From: Deltaproteobacteria bacterium | GTDB lineage: Bacteria; Myxococcota; SpSt-1050; JACRCP01 | Direction of reading: 5' to 3' | Assembly (NCBI GenBank): GCA_016218965.1 | Contig: JACRCP010000343.1 | Span: 1-37,168, forward strand | DNA length: 37,168 bases | In this document: positions 23,980-31,204 of the stretch, one piece after another | Layout: each line of letters opens with the position of its first letter | How positions within the stretch are numbered: the stretch's first letter is position 1 | The notes under the pieces: generated by a model | The model's database searches: none | Seen by the model: only the letters and a program-made list of their open reading frames with translations | Told to the model about the DNA's origin: nothing | Made by a program: the position numbers and the translations under genes

Positions 23980-25305
23980 TCAATCGCACCCGCCGGCGAT
24001 CAGTCCGAGCGTCTGGTCCATCTGCTGTTTCGTCTGCCCGTGGCGCCAGTACCAGAAATAGGTTCCCATCGACCTCGCCGCGCAGAACTCGGCGTGCAGT
24101 TCTTCGGGCGTGAGCGGCGGGTCGGGGTTGTATTCGTTTACGAGACACGGCTTGCCGTGGCACTGCCCGGGGTCGGCCGCGCCGTCCTGGTGGAACTCGG
24201 CGAAATCGATTCCAACGGCTTTGATGACGCCTTCATCGCCCGAGTTGGTGCCCAGAAGGTGCCTCGCATAGCCGTTTCGGGATTCCTCGTCGCGGACGAT
24301 GTTGCGGATCGAGAGCGTCCACTCGGGCGCGTAGCCGCCGACGATCCCGATCTCGTTTCCGTCCTGGTAGATGACGTTGCCGTACCGCCCGGTCTCGAAA
24401 ACCGCTTTCCGCACCCACTGTTCGTGGACGTCGGCGCCGATGATCTCGCGGCTTCCGGCGTCGTCGCACCAGTCCTCGCCCTGGATATTGCCCGCCGGGT
24501 CCCACGCCGAGTATCCCGGCGTGTCCCCCCAGCGACAGTGCTTCATCCCCCAGCCGTCGGCGATGTCCACCTCGACCCAGATCCCCTTGCCGCCGGCGTA
24601 TTCGATGAGCGCGCGCACGCGCGCCCAGAAGGCCGTGTTGAACCTCGAGAGGTCCGCCTTGCCGCCTGTTTCGACATAGCCGCCGCCGGTTGACGTCCAG
24701 TCGGACTCGCCCCCCTCTCCCGTGAGGAAGGGTCCGAGTCTCGCGTGCAGGAACTTGACGCCGTAGCCGTCGACGTAGTCGACCCATGCCTCGTCAAAGA
24801 CGGGCCAGCCGTACGCGCCTCCGCAGCAGGAGATCGCGCCCGAGAATTCGACCGGTGCTCCGCCCGGGAGTGTCAGCGTCCCACCCGCGGCCGAAAGGAG
24901 CATTCCGGCAAAAGCCTGCCCGCCGTCCTGTCCCGCATCCTGCCCGCCGTCCTGCCCGGCATCCTGCCCGCCGTCCTGCCCGGCATCCTGCCCGCCGTCC
25001 TGCCCCGCATCCTGCCCGCCATCCTGCCCGGCATCCTGCCCGCCGTCCTGCCCGGCATCGAGCGCGCCGCCGTCGGTCACTGACCCAATGTCGCGCGCCC
25101 CGGTGTCGTCGCCCGCGTCGGAATGGGCGGCGTCGGACATGTTGGACACATCGGACGTATCGGACGTATCGGACGCATCAGACACGTCGGACACGTCGTC
25201 TTTTGTTCCTTCGTCCCTCGCCCCTCGTTTTTCCACAGTGACCTCGCTGCAGCCGAGGACGCCAACGACGCAAAGAGTTGCAGCGATCTTGTTCGTTCGG
25301 CGCAT
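23980..25305 (-). CDS. exported lipoprotein with glycoside hydrolase-like (TIM-barrel) domain
   Basis: 441 residues. The signal peptide ends VVGVLGC, a good lipobox. A low-complexity spacer of SD repeats and six exact DAGQDGGQ repeats reaches to about residue 130. The rest resembles a clan-A glycosidase barrel: YQDGNEIG offers E318 as acid/base and LVNEYNPDP offers E391 as nucleophile, 73 residues apart, and an aromatic FWYWRHGQ strand follows. The family is not one I can name, and the substrate is unknown. The start is ATG 25305 behind GGAGGG; upstream in-frame sequence overlaps the divergent promoter region and is not used. It is divergent from the glycyl radical enzyme gene. Confidence 0.8.
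   Translation of the reverse strand: MRRTNKIAATLCVVGVLGCSEVTVEKRGARDEGTKDDVSDVSDASDTSDTSDVSNMSDAAHSDAGDDTGARDIGSVTDGGALDAGQDGGQDAGQDGGQDAGQDGGQDAGQDGGQDAGQDGGQDAGQDGGQAFAGMLLSAAGGTLTLPGGAPVEFSGAISCCGGAYGWPVFDEAWVDYVDGYGVKFLHARLGPFLTGEGGESDWTSTGGGYVETGGKADLSRFNTAFWARVRALIEYAGGKGIWVEVDIADGWGMKHCRWGDTPGYSAWDPAGNIQGEDWCDDAGSREIIGADVHEQWVRKAVFETGRYGNVIYQDGNEIGIVGGYAPEWTLSIRNIVRDEESRNGYARHLLGTNSGDEGVIKAVGIDFAEFHQDGAADPGQCHGKPCLVNEYNPDPPLTPEELHAEFCAARSMGTYFWYWRHGQTKQQMDQTLGLIAGGCD
24916..25059 (-). repeat. six tandem 24-base repeats encoding DAGQDGGQ
   Basis: Six near-identical 24-base units with few substitutions (for example at 24942 and 25020) encode an 8-residue acidic linker repeat in the glycosidase-like lipoprotein. 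The near identity points to recent expansion. There are no spacers, so it is not a CRISPR array. Confidence 0.92.
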
Positions 25306-25339
25306 GGGACCCTCCGCGCGAGTTGCGCAATGCACGCAG

Positions 25340-25368
25340 ATGATAGCCGACGGCCGCGCGTGCGTAAA
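25340..25368 (-). promoter_or_regulatory. candidate promoter for the glycosidase-like lipoprotein
   Basis: On the minus strand TTTACG and TATCAT are separated by 17 bases. Transcription would start near 25333, giving a leader of about 28 bases with a GGAGGG site. Confidence 0.48.
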
Positions 25369-25382
25369 GCGCGGGACTTCGG

Positions 25383-25388
25383 TATAAT
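25383..25388 (+). promoter_or_regulatory. consensus TATAAT box upstream of the glycyl radical enzyme gene
   Basis: A perfect TATAAT lies 29 bases before ATG 25417. The -35 region (about 25361-25366, TGCGTA) is poor and overlaps the -35 box of the divergent lipoprotein promoter, so an activator may be needed or the two promoters may compete. Confidence 0.4.
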
Positions 25389-25416
25389 CGGCCGCAGAAC
25401 CCGGGGGAAACATATC

Positions 25417-27960
25417 ATGGAAAGACTCAATCCGCGCATCGCCAGAATGAAAAAACGCCTGCTTTCGGCGCCGTACGAGATCTGCATGGCGCGGGCGCTG
25501 CATTTCACGCGCGCCTACCGCGAGACCGAGGGCATGGACCCGAACCTCCGGAACGCCGCGGCGCTCAAGCGCACCCTCGAACGCCAGAGGGTCTTCATCT
25601 TGCCCGACGAGAGGCTTGCGGGCAACGCGACCGAAAAGTTCCTTTCGTGCCCGCTCTCAGTCGAGCGCGGGGATTTTTTGCGGACACTGGAGCTCGAGCT
25701 CGATGTCCTGCATCTCAAACAACGGCCTTTTGCGATCTCGGATGACGATCGGCGGGCGTTTGTCCAGGAGGTCCTCCCGTACTGGGACGGCAGGACCGTC
25801 CGCGACGAGAAGGCGCGGGAGTGGGAGAGGCGCGGGCTGATACGCACCGCGCCGGGGCTCAAGATCGCAGTCGACGGAGTGGTGGACGCCGCCCGGTACG
25901 CGCGTTACGTCGGCCGGACCGGGCTCAAGACGATGGCCGGCGCTATCCGCCGCGCGCCCCTGACCATTGACAGGCTCAAGACCATCCACCGTCTGAGGTT
26001 CGAGCTGGCGCGCAACAACCCCACGCCCGCCGCGTTCTGCTTCGACGTCCAGGGGCACCTGTCGCTCGGGGTTGACAAGGTCGTCGCCCGCGGGATGCGG
26101 GCGCTCATCGGCGATGCTCGGAAAAGGATGGAGCAACTACTGCCGGCCGGCCCCGATGTTTCGGGCAAGCGGAACTTTTTGGAGGCGGTCATCCTAAGCC
26201 TCGAAGCGGCGATTGACTTTGCCGCACGCCACGCCGACCTCGCGGACGAACTCGTGAAAAAGGAGACAGCGGGGGCCGAGAGGCGCCGGCTTGGGCTCAT
26301 CGCGGAGCACCTCAGGCGTGTCCCGGGCGGGCGGCCGCGGACGTTCCACGAGGCCCTTCAGGCGGTGTGGATCGCGCTCGTCGTCGGACAGATCCAGTAC
26401 GGCACGCACGAGGTGTTCGCGGTCGGCAGGTGCGACCAGTACCTGTACCCGTTCTTCAAGCGCGACATCGAGCGGGGCATTCTATCGCGCGCCGAGGCGC
26501 TGGCTCTTCTGCAGGAGTTCTATCTCAAGCTCTCGACAAGCGTCGAGCCCATCCCCGAGGTCGGGATGGAAACCAACGCCGTGCTCGGCAACAGCCAGCG
26601 GTGCGTGACGATCGGCGGACTTGCGCCCGACGGGCGCGACGGGACGAACGAGCTCTCGCACCTCATGCTCGAGGCGCACGACGTGATGAAGGGGGCCATC
26701 AATCAGCTCTCGGTCCGCCTGCATTCGGGGTCTCCGCCCGCGTTCGCCCGCCGCTCGGCCGAGGTCTTCAGGCGCGCCAACGGGATTGCGTTCTACAACG
26801 ACGACGTGATTGTGAAGGCGCTGCTCTCGGACGGCTACTCGGCGCGCGACGCCCGCGATTACTGCGTGGTGGGGTGCATCGAAACCTCGGGCCAGTCCGA
26901 CACGCACGGCTGTCCGGGGGGCCACGAGATAGTCCTTCCCGCGGTCCTCTCGCTCGCCTTGACGCGCGGAAGGCTCCCCCCGCCGGCGCCTGGCCAGATG
27001 AAAGGGCACGACAGCGGCGACCCGGCGGCGTGGAGGACTTTTGAGGACCTTGCGGCCGCGTTCAGGGACCAGCTTTCCCACCAGGTATCGGTGCTCGTTT
27101 CGGCCACGGCCGGCAAGGACCTGGCGTACCGCCGCATGCTTCCCGCGCCGTACGTCTCGGCGCTCATGGACGGCTGCATCAGGAGTGCAACGGACATCAC
27201 GGCGGGCGGGGCGAAATACGATTTCACCTCGATAGACGTCCGCGGGCTCGCGACGCACTGCGACTCGCTCATGGCTATCAAGTTGTTCGTGTACGACCGG
27301 CGGGCGCTCTCGCTTCCGGATCTCATCAAGGTTCTTCTTTTGAACTTCGATGGATCTGAGGCCCTGCGGCTCCGGCTCGTGCGCGAGGCGCCCAAGTACG
27401 GCAACGGAAACGCCGAGGCGGACGCGATGGCGTTTTCGGTCGTCGATTGGGTGAACGCCGAGGCCGAAAAACACAGAAACGCCCGCGGCGGGAGGTTCAG
27501 GGTCTGTTTTTACTCGTACGGCAATCACGTCATTGACGGCCTGATGCTCTCGGCCACGCCCGATGGGCGCAGGCGGGGCGAGCCGATCTCGAACGGCGTA
27601 TCGCCGTCGAACCTGTTCGTCCCGGCCGCCGGCCCCGCCGGCCCGATGCGCGCGGTTGCGAATCTCCCGCCCGAGAAGGTGAGCTCGGGGGTCTCGCTCA
27701 ACATGCGTTTCCACCCGTCGTTTATCGAAACCGAGCGCGGGCTGGACACCTACACGGGCCTCATCAGGACGTATTTCTCGATGGGCGGGATGCACCTGCA
27801 GCCCAACGTCGTCTCGACCGAGGTCCTCCGCGACGCCCAGGCGCACCCCGACAGGCACAAGGACCTCGTTGTCAAAGTCTCCGGTTACTCGGCATATTTT
27901 TGCGACCTGGGCCGATCGATCCAGGAGGACATAATCGCCAGGGCGGAGTTCGGCGCGTGA
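25417..27960 (+). CDS. glycyl radical enzyme of the pyruvate formate-lyase superfamily, substrate unassigned
   Basis: 847 residues, the usual length for non-PFL glycyl radical enzymes. The thiyl-radical cysteine is C487 in YCVVGCIETS; true pyruvate formate-lyases have two adjacent cysteines there, so this is probably a lyase or dehydratase of another type (choline, diol, hydroxyproline and arylacetate enzymes carry GCV-E-like motifs). The C-terminal radical loop VVKVSGYSAYF places the glycyl radical on G823, followed by the usual QEDIIARAEF end. The enzyme acts in the cytoplasm, only without oxygen, and needs the activase encoded immediately downstream. ATG 25417 follows GGGGGA. No microcompartment genes are in view. 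Confidence 0.93.
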   Translation: MERLNPRIARMKKRLLSAPYEICMARALHFTRAYRETEGMDPNLRNAAALKRTLERQRVFILPDERLAGNATEKFLSCPLSVERGDFLRTLELELDVLHLKQRPFAISDDDRRAFVQEVLPYWDGRTVRDEKAREWERRGLIRTAPGLKIAVDGVVDAARYARYVGRTGLKTMAGAIRRAPLTIDRLKTIHRLRFELARNNPTPAAFCFDVQGHLSLGVDKVVARGMRALIGDARKRMEQLLPAGPDVSGKRNFLEAVILSLEAAIDFAARHADLADELVKKETAGAERRRLGLIAEHLRRVPGGRPRTFHEALQAVWIALVVGQIQYGTHEVFAVGRCDQYLYPFFKRDIERGILSRAEALALLQEFYLKLSTSVEPIPEVGMETNAVLGNSQRCVTIGGLAPDGRDGTNELSHLMLEAHDVMKGAINQLSVRLHSGSPPAFARRSAEVFRRANGIAFYNDDVIVKALLSDGYSARDARDYCVVGCIETSGQSDTHGCPGGHEIVLPAVLSLALTRGRLPPPAPGQMKGHDSGDPAAWRTFEDLAAAFRDQLSHQVSVLVSATAGKDLAYRRMLPAPYVSALMDGCIRSATDITAGGAKYDFTSIDVRGLATHCDSLMAIKLFVYDRRALSLPDLIKVLLLNFDGSEALRLRLVREAPKYGNGNAEADAMAFSVVDWVNAEAEKHRNARGGRFRVCFYSYGNHVIDGLMLSATPDGRRRGEPISNGVSPSNLFVPAAGPAGPMRAVANLPPEKVSSGVSLNMRFHPSFIETERGLDTYTGLIRTYFSMGGMHLQPNVVSTEVLRDAQAHPDRHKDLVVKVSGYSAYFCDLGRSIQEDIIARAEFGA

Positions 27961-28952
27961 ATGGGCTGATTTTTGACGTGTCGCGCGGGTGCGTGGACGA
28001 CGGGCCGGGGTACCGGACGGTCGTTTTCCTCAAGGGCTGCGCGCTCGACTGCCCGTGGTGCCACAACCCGGAGGGGAAATCGTTTCAACCCGAGATCGCC
28101 TTCGACCCCGCGAAATGCCTGTCCTGCGGCGCCTGCCAAGCCGCGTGCCCGCGCCAGCGGGCTCACGACCTACGACCTCCGACTCACGACATGGGACTCG
28201 GGCCTCGGGACTCGAAGCCCCCGGCTCCGGGCTACGGACTTCGGACTCCGGACTCGGTCGTCAGTCGTCGGTCGTCAGGCGTCAGTCATCAGTGGCGCCT
28301 GGGTTGCACCGCGTGCGGGAAGTGCGCGGTCGCGTGCCCATCGGGGGCGAGACGGTTGGCGGGGGAAGAGTACACGGTCGGCGCGTTGGTGGACGAGGTC
28401 ACGGCCGATTTACCGTTTTTTTCGGGCACCGGCGGCGGCGTGACGTTTTCCGGGGGAGAGCCGATGGCGCGGCCCGATTTCGTCTTCGAGTGCGCGAAGA
28501 TGCTTCGGGCGCGCGGGATTCACGTTGCGGTCGAGACGGCGGGGTTCTGGCCGGTGCAGCTCGTCCGAAAGCTCGTGGACGGAGTGGACCTGATACTCTT
28601 CGACATCAAACATGTCGACGCCCGGGCATTCCGCAAAGCGACGGGGAAAGACGTCTCCCCGGTTCTCAAAAACCTCGAAACGACCCTCGCGTCAGACCTG
28701 CCCGTCGAACTCCGCCTGACACTCATCCCCGGCTTCAACGACTCGGCGGCCGATCTGAAGGCCATTGCAAAGTTCCTGAAGTGCATGCCCCGCATGCCGC
28801 CCGTCACGCTCCAGCCGTTCCACCGCCTGGCGGTTTCCAAACAGGCCATCTTCGACTGCGCGTATCCGTATGCAGGGGCAAGACCCGTGACGCGAAAAGA
28901 ACTCGGCACCGCGCGCCGAACGCTCGCACGCGAGGGGATCAAGACCGCTTGA
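27957..28952 (+). CDS. glycyl radical enzyme activating enzyme (radical SAM), with heptamer-repeat insert
   Basis: 331 residues. It cleaves S-adenosylmethionine to place the glycyl radical on the upstream enzyme. The radical SAM cluster motif is C28-x3-C32-x2-C35 (KGCALDCPWCHNPE). A ferredoxin-like insertion typical of non-PFL activases holds CLSCGACQAACP and CTACGKCAVACP, which should bind two more [4Fe-4S] clusters. GGGVTFSGGEP is the SAM-binding motif. GTG 27957 overlaps the TGA of the enzyme gene (GTGA), giving translational coupling. Between the two ferredoxin motifs lies an unusual low-complexity insert of about 45 residues (about 68-112) encoded by heptamer repeats. The frame is intact, so activity may persist. 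Confidence 0.93.
   Translation: MNGLIFDVSRGCVDDGPGYRTVVFLKGCALDCPWCHNPEGKSFQPEIAFDPAKCLSCGACQAACPRQRAHDLRPPTHDMGLGPRDSKPPAPGYGLRTPDSVVSRRSSGVSHQWRLGCTACGKCAVACPSGARRLAGEEYTVGALVDEVTADLPFFSGTGGGVTFSGGEPMARPDFVFECAKMLRARGIHVAVETAGFWPVQLVRKLVDGVDLILFDIKHVDARAFRKATGKDVSPVLKNLETTLASDLPVELRLTLIPGFNDSAADLKAIAKFLKCMPRMPPVTLQPFHRLAVSKQAIFDCAYPYAGARPVTRKELGTARRTLAREGIKTA
28160..28292 (+). repeat. 19-unit degenerate heptamer array inside the activase gene (site D)
   Basis: 133 bases can be cut into 19 consecutive 7-base units without a single phase break. The first part uses GACYYAC/GACTCGG-like units, for example GACCTAC, GACTCAC, GACTCGG, GACTCCG. The end uses TCGTCAG-like units, for example TCGTCAG, TCGTCGG, TCATCAG. 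The same families, in coding sense, make up sites A-C in the activase-related gene. The reading frame is maintained through the insert. Confidence 0.9.
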
Positions 28953-29137
28953 TGCGCAGCCACGGACCTCTTGAAGCTATTCCGCCCTGCGTTCCGTCGG
29001 CCGAATCGCCGCATCTTGGCTCTCACTCTCCACCCCCCCGCGCCGGCTTCCGGCATGAACCCGGCCTGACACCCGATGCCGCCGAGGGCGGCCGAGCCTT
29101 GCCCCCAAGGTCCCTTTCACACCGCCAAAGACATGGT

Positions 29138-29166
29138 TTGCCAGCGTTTGTGTCTAGGAGTATGCT
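29138..29166 (+). promoter_or_regulatory. candidate promoter for the restriction-modification operon
   Basis: TTGCCA, 17 bases, TATGCT. The -10 box is flanked by a short inverted repeat GGAG/CTCC (29157-29160 with 29165-29168) that could be an operator. The leader before the endonuclease gene would be about 270 bases. Confidence 0.4.
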
Positions 29167-29404
29167 CCGGAAGAGAGGCAAACGGGAGAGGCGGGTTGGT
29201 GGCGAGAATAGGCAACATGACGTTTGTTTTGTCAGAACTCCCCCAAAAATACCCGATGGAACTTCCTATCGACTCGGAACGGGTTCAGAGCGTCGTGCAC
29301 CGAACGGCCGGCCAAGCGCCGCCGAACACGAGACAAACATGGGAAGTTGGCGTAGAGTGTTCGTGCAACGGCATGCAGCTGACAGGGGTACGCGCCGCAG
29401 TTGA

Positions 29405-29420
29405 TGCCGAACGTTCGGCA
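29405..29420. promoter_or_regulatory. perfect 16-base palindrome upstream of the endonuclease gene
   Basis: TGCCGAACGTTCGGCA is fully self-complementary and ends 26 bases before ATG 29447. It could be a dimeric regulator site or an RNA hairpin near the ribosome site AGAAAGGA. The sub-motif CCGAAC also occurs nearby at about 29299 and 29330. Confidence 0.5.
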
Positions 29421-29446
29421 GGGCAAAGAATTGAGAAAGGAAGCAC

Positions 29447-30127
29447 ATGACTGACGCTAAGGTCTACGGTGAGTTCAAAGGGCCGTATCGCCAGAAGAGC
29501 GTCAAGGAACGGATCGAGGCACTCTTCTTGGACAATCTTGGCAAAGTGGTCGGGCGCGACGTGATCCTGCGTGCGGCACGCGACCCGAAAACGAAGAAGG
29601 AGCCGGAGAACTGGCACCAGCGCTTGTCGGAACTGCGCACCGACGATGGCTACACGATTCTGTCCTGGCGGAATCGTGGCGATCTCAAGGTTCAAGAGTA
29701 TCTGATGCCCAGTGCAATCAAGCGGAAGAAGGCCGGCAAGCGAGTCAGACCCAACGACGAAACATGGATTGCCATCCTAGATCGGGCCAAGCACTGTTGC
29801 CAATGGTCCGAAGGAGGACACGTATGCGGACTCCATGAAGGTGACGTTGACCCTGTCGGGGGTGGGCGTGTGCAACTGACCCCTGACCACAAGAATCCCC
29901 ATTCCTTGAACCCCGATGCCGACCCATCCGATCCCGCTCAGTGGACAGCTCTGTGTGGCCGACATCAAGTCACGAAGAAAAACTACTGGGACTCGACGAC
30001 CGGAAAACTGAACACATACGCCATCGTTCAGTTCTCGACACGGCAGGAGAAGGAAATTGTGTTCAAGTTCCTGCTGGACTACTTTGGGTACGAGATGAAC
30101 GAGAAGGGCGAGATCGAACGAAAATGA
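29447..30127 (+). CDS. HNH-family endonuclease, probable type II restriction enzyme
   Basis: 226 residues. The N-terminal half (about 15-80) looks like a winged-helix domain, with HQRLSELRTDDGYTI as recognition helix and wing. The C-terminal half is an HNH nuclease: C117-C118, a first-strand histidine in TPDHKNPH (D147-H148) and the C170-x2-H173 pair in LCGRHQ, together a zinc-stabilised beta-beta-alpha-metal site. Its stop overlaps the start of the methyltransferase gene (ATGA), which is the main reason to call it a restriction enzyme rather than a homing or repair nuclease. The start is ATG 29447 behind AGAAAGGA. Base composition is lower in GC than in the flanking genes. The recognition sequence cannot be read from the protein. 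Confidence 0.82.
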   Translation: MTDAKVYGEFKGPYRQKSVKERIEALFLDNLGKVVGRDVILRAARDPKTKKEPENWHQRLSELRTDDGYTILSWRNRGDLKVQEYLMPSAIKRKKAGKRVRPNDETWIAILDRAKHCCQWSEGGHVCGLHEGDVDPVGGGRVQLTPDHKNPHSLNPDADPSDPAQWTALCGRHQVTKKNYWDSTTGKLNTYAIVQFSTRQEKEIVFKFLLDYFGYEMNEKGEIERK

Positions 30128-31041
30128 AAACACACGACACTACGCGCCATGCGGAACTTCTTGAGTTAAGGGACACCATCGCGTCTCAACTGGGAAAGCA
30201 GGGCGTTGTCATTCTCCCCCCGATGGACATAGAGTTGTCATCGCAACTTCTCTTGGCCCTGGGATTCCACGCGCAATGTTGCGTTCTTGACCCTTGGTAC
30301 AACAAAGGGGTCGGCGGCGTGCGTGACGACTACGACGACTATCTCCCGCAACTCCTGCGGTGCGTCGCGCCACTGTCGGATCACGTTTTTTTGTGGGGCT
30401 TTCCCGAAATCGTCGCACGATTTGTTCGGATGCTTCCTGAACCATTGACGCTTAGATGCTGGTTGACGTGGTTCTACAAAAACTCTCCATCTCGCATTCG
30501 CGGCTGGAGGTCGGCGCAGATGACGTGTCTTCACCTTACGATCCCCAACGCAGTGATGCACGTTGAGAACTTCCTCAATGACGTGCAACGGGAAAAGATG
30601 CAGCACGGCAAACTATTGTACATTCCTGGGCCGCCCAGCGTGATAGAAGAGTCTCTACTGTGCGGCTTCGTCGGGAGAAATGAACAAACCGGACATCCGT
30701 CGCAGAAGCCCCTTTCGGTGATCGAGAAGACACTTCTCATGGCCACTTCGCGTGGCGAGCTCGCGATTGACCTCATGAGTGGATCAGGCACAACCGGTGA
30801 GGCATGTATGGCAAACGAGAGGTTCGCTATCCTCTGTGATATCTCGGAGGAGTACACTCGCATTGCAGAGGAACGGCTTGGGATCGCGAGAATCGAGATT
30901 GAGGACTCGATGCTCACCTTGTTGTCATCGGCAGAACACCGCCTTCCACAGGAGGGGGTCGCACTTCCAGCCAAGCACCCACGCCCCGCCGTGGCTCGAC
31001 TTCAGAGCCGCCGAAATCAATTGGAGCTCAATATGGAATAG
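30124..31041 (+). CDS. beta-class DNA amino-methyltransferase (N6-adenine or N4-cytosine), modification partner
   Basis: 305 residues. The catalytic motif IV appears first as LDPWY (D56-P57-W58-Y59), and the S-adenosylmethionine motifs later as HPSQKPLSVIEK (motif X) and DLMSGSGTTGEAC (motif I, from D216). This order defines the beta class. DPWY is a less common version of DPPY, seen in some functional enzymes. A target-recognition segment probably lies between, around residues 90-180. ATG 30124 overlaps the endonuclease stop, so the enzymes are made together from one mRNA, with the nuclease first. The balanced GC content and position between unrelated operons suggest acquisition. Confidence 0.9.
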   Translation: MKTHDTTRHAELLELRDTIASQLGKQGVVILPPMDIELSSQLLLALGFHAQCCVLDPWYNKGVGGVRDDYDDYLPQLLRCVAPLSDHVFLWGFPEIVARFVRMLPEPLTLRCWLTWFYKNSPSRIRGWRSAQMTCLHLTIPNAVMHVENFLNDVQREKMQHGKLLYIPGPPSVIEESLLCGFVGRNEQTGHPSQKPLSVIEKTLLMATSRGELAIDLMSGSGTTGEACMANERFAILCDISEEYTRIAEERLGIARIEIEDSMLTLLSSAEHRLPQEGVALPAKHPRPAVARLQSRRNQLELNME

Positions 31042-31204
31042 AAGAGGCAGAATCCTCGACCACCTCAAGTTGCCCGCCTCCCCGCCCCCCTTTGCGCCGC
31101 CGGCCGCGACGGACGAACGGGCAACGGTGCCACCCATAGAAATCGGGCCTTGCCTTTTGCCCCAAACGGTTTCCCGCTGCGGGGCGCGCCCGTTGTTTCC
31201 CGGT

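Larger units (their letters stand above)
28953..29446 (+). other. intergenic region ahead of the restriction-modification pair, 494 bases
   Basis: Base composition drops from the GC-rich level of the activase gene to the more balanced level of the following pair somewhere near 29100, which may mark the edge of transferred DNA. It contains a candidate promoter (29138-29166) and a perfect 16-base palindrome (29405-29420). An open frame from ATG 29217 to 29450 (77 codons) overlaps the next start as ATGA, but its translation shows no HTH or other recognisable fold. Confidence 0.55.

Noticed and set aside
24916..25059. CRISPR-like regular repeats
   Set aside because: The 24-base units are directly adjacent without spacers and encode a regular DAGQDGGQ linker in frame.
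26482..27858. A 458-codon frame antisense to the glycyl radical enzyme
   Set aside because: No domain or ribosome site is visible, and the sense strand has catalytic motifs on both sides of it.
29217..29450. A controller (C-protein) gene for the restriction-modification pair
   Set aside because: The size and overlap fit, but no helix-turn-helix is visible and it contains atypical Cys and Pro runs. It is kept only as a finding, not as a gene.
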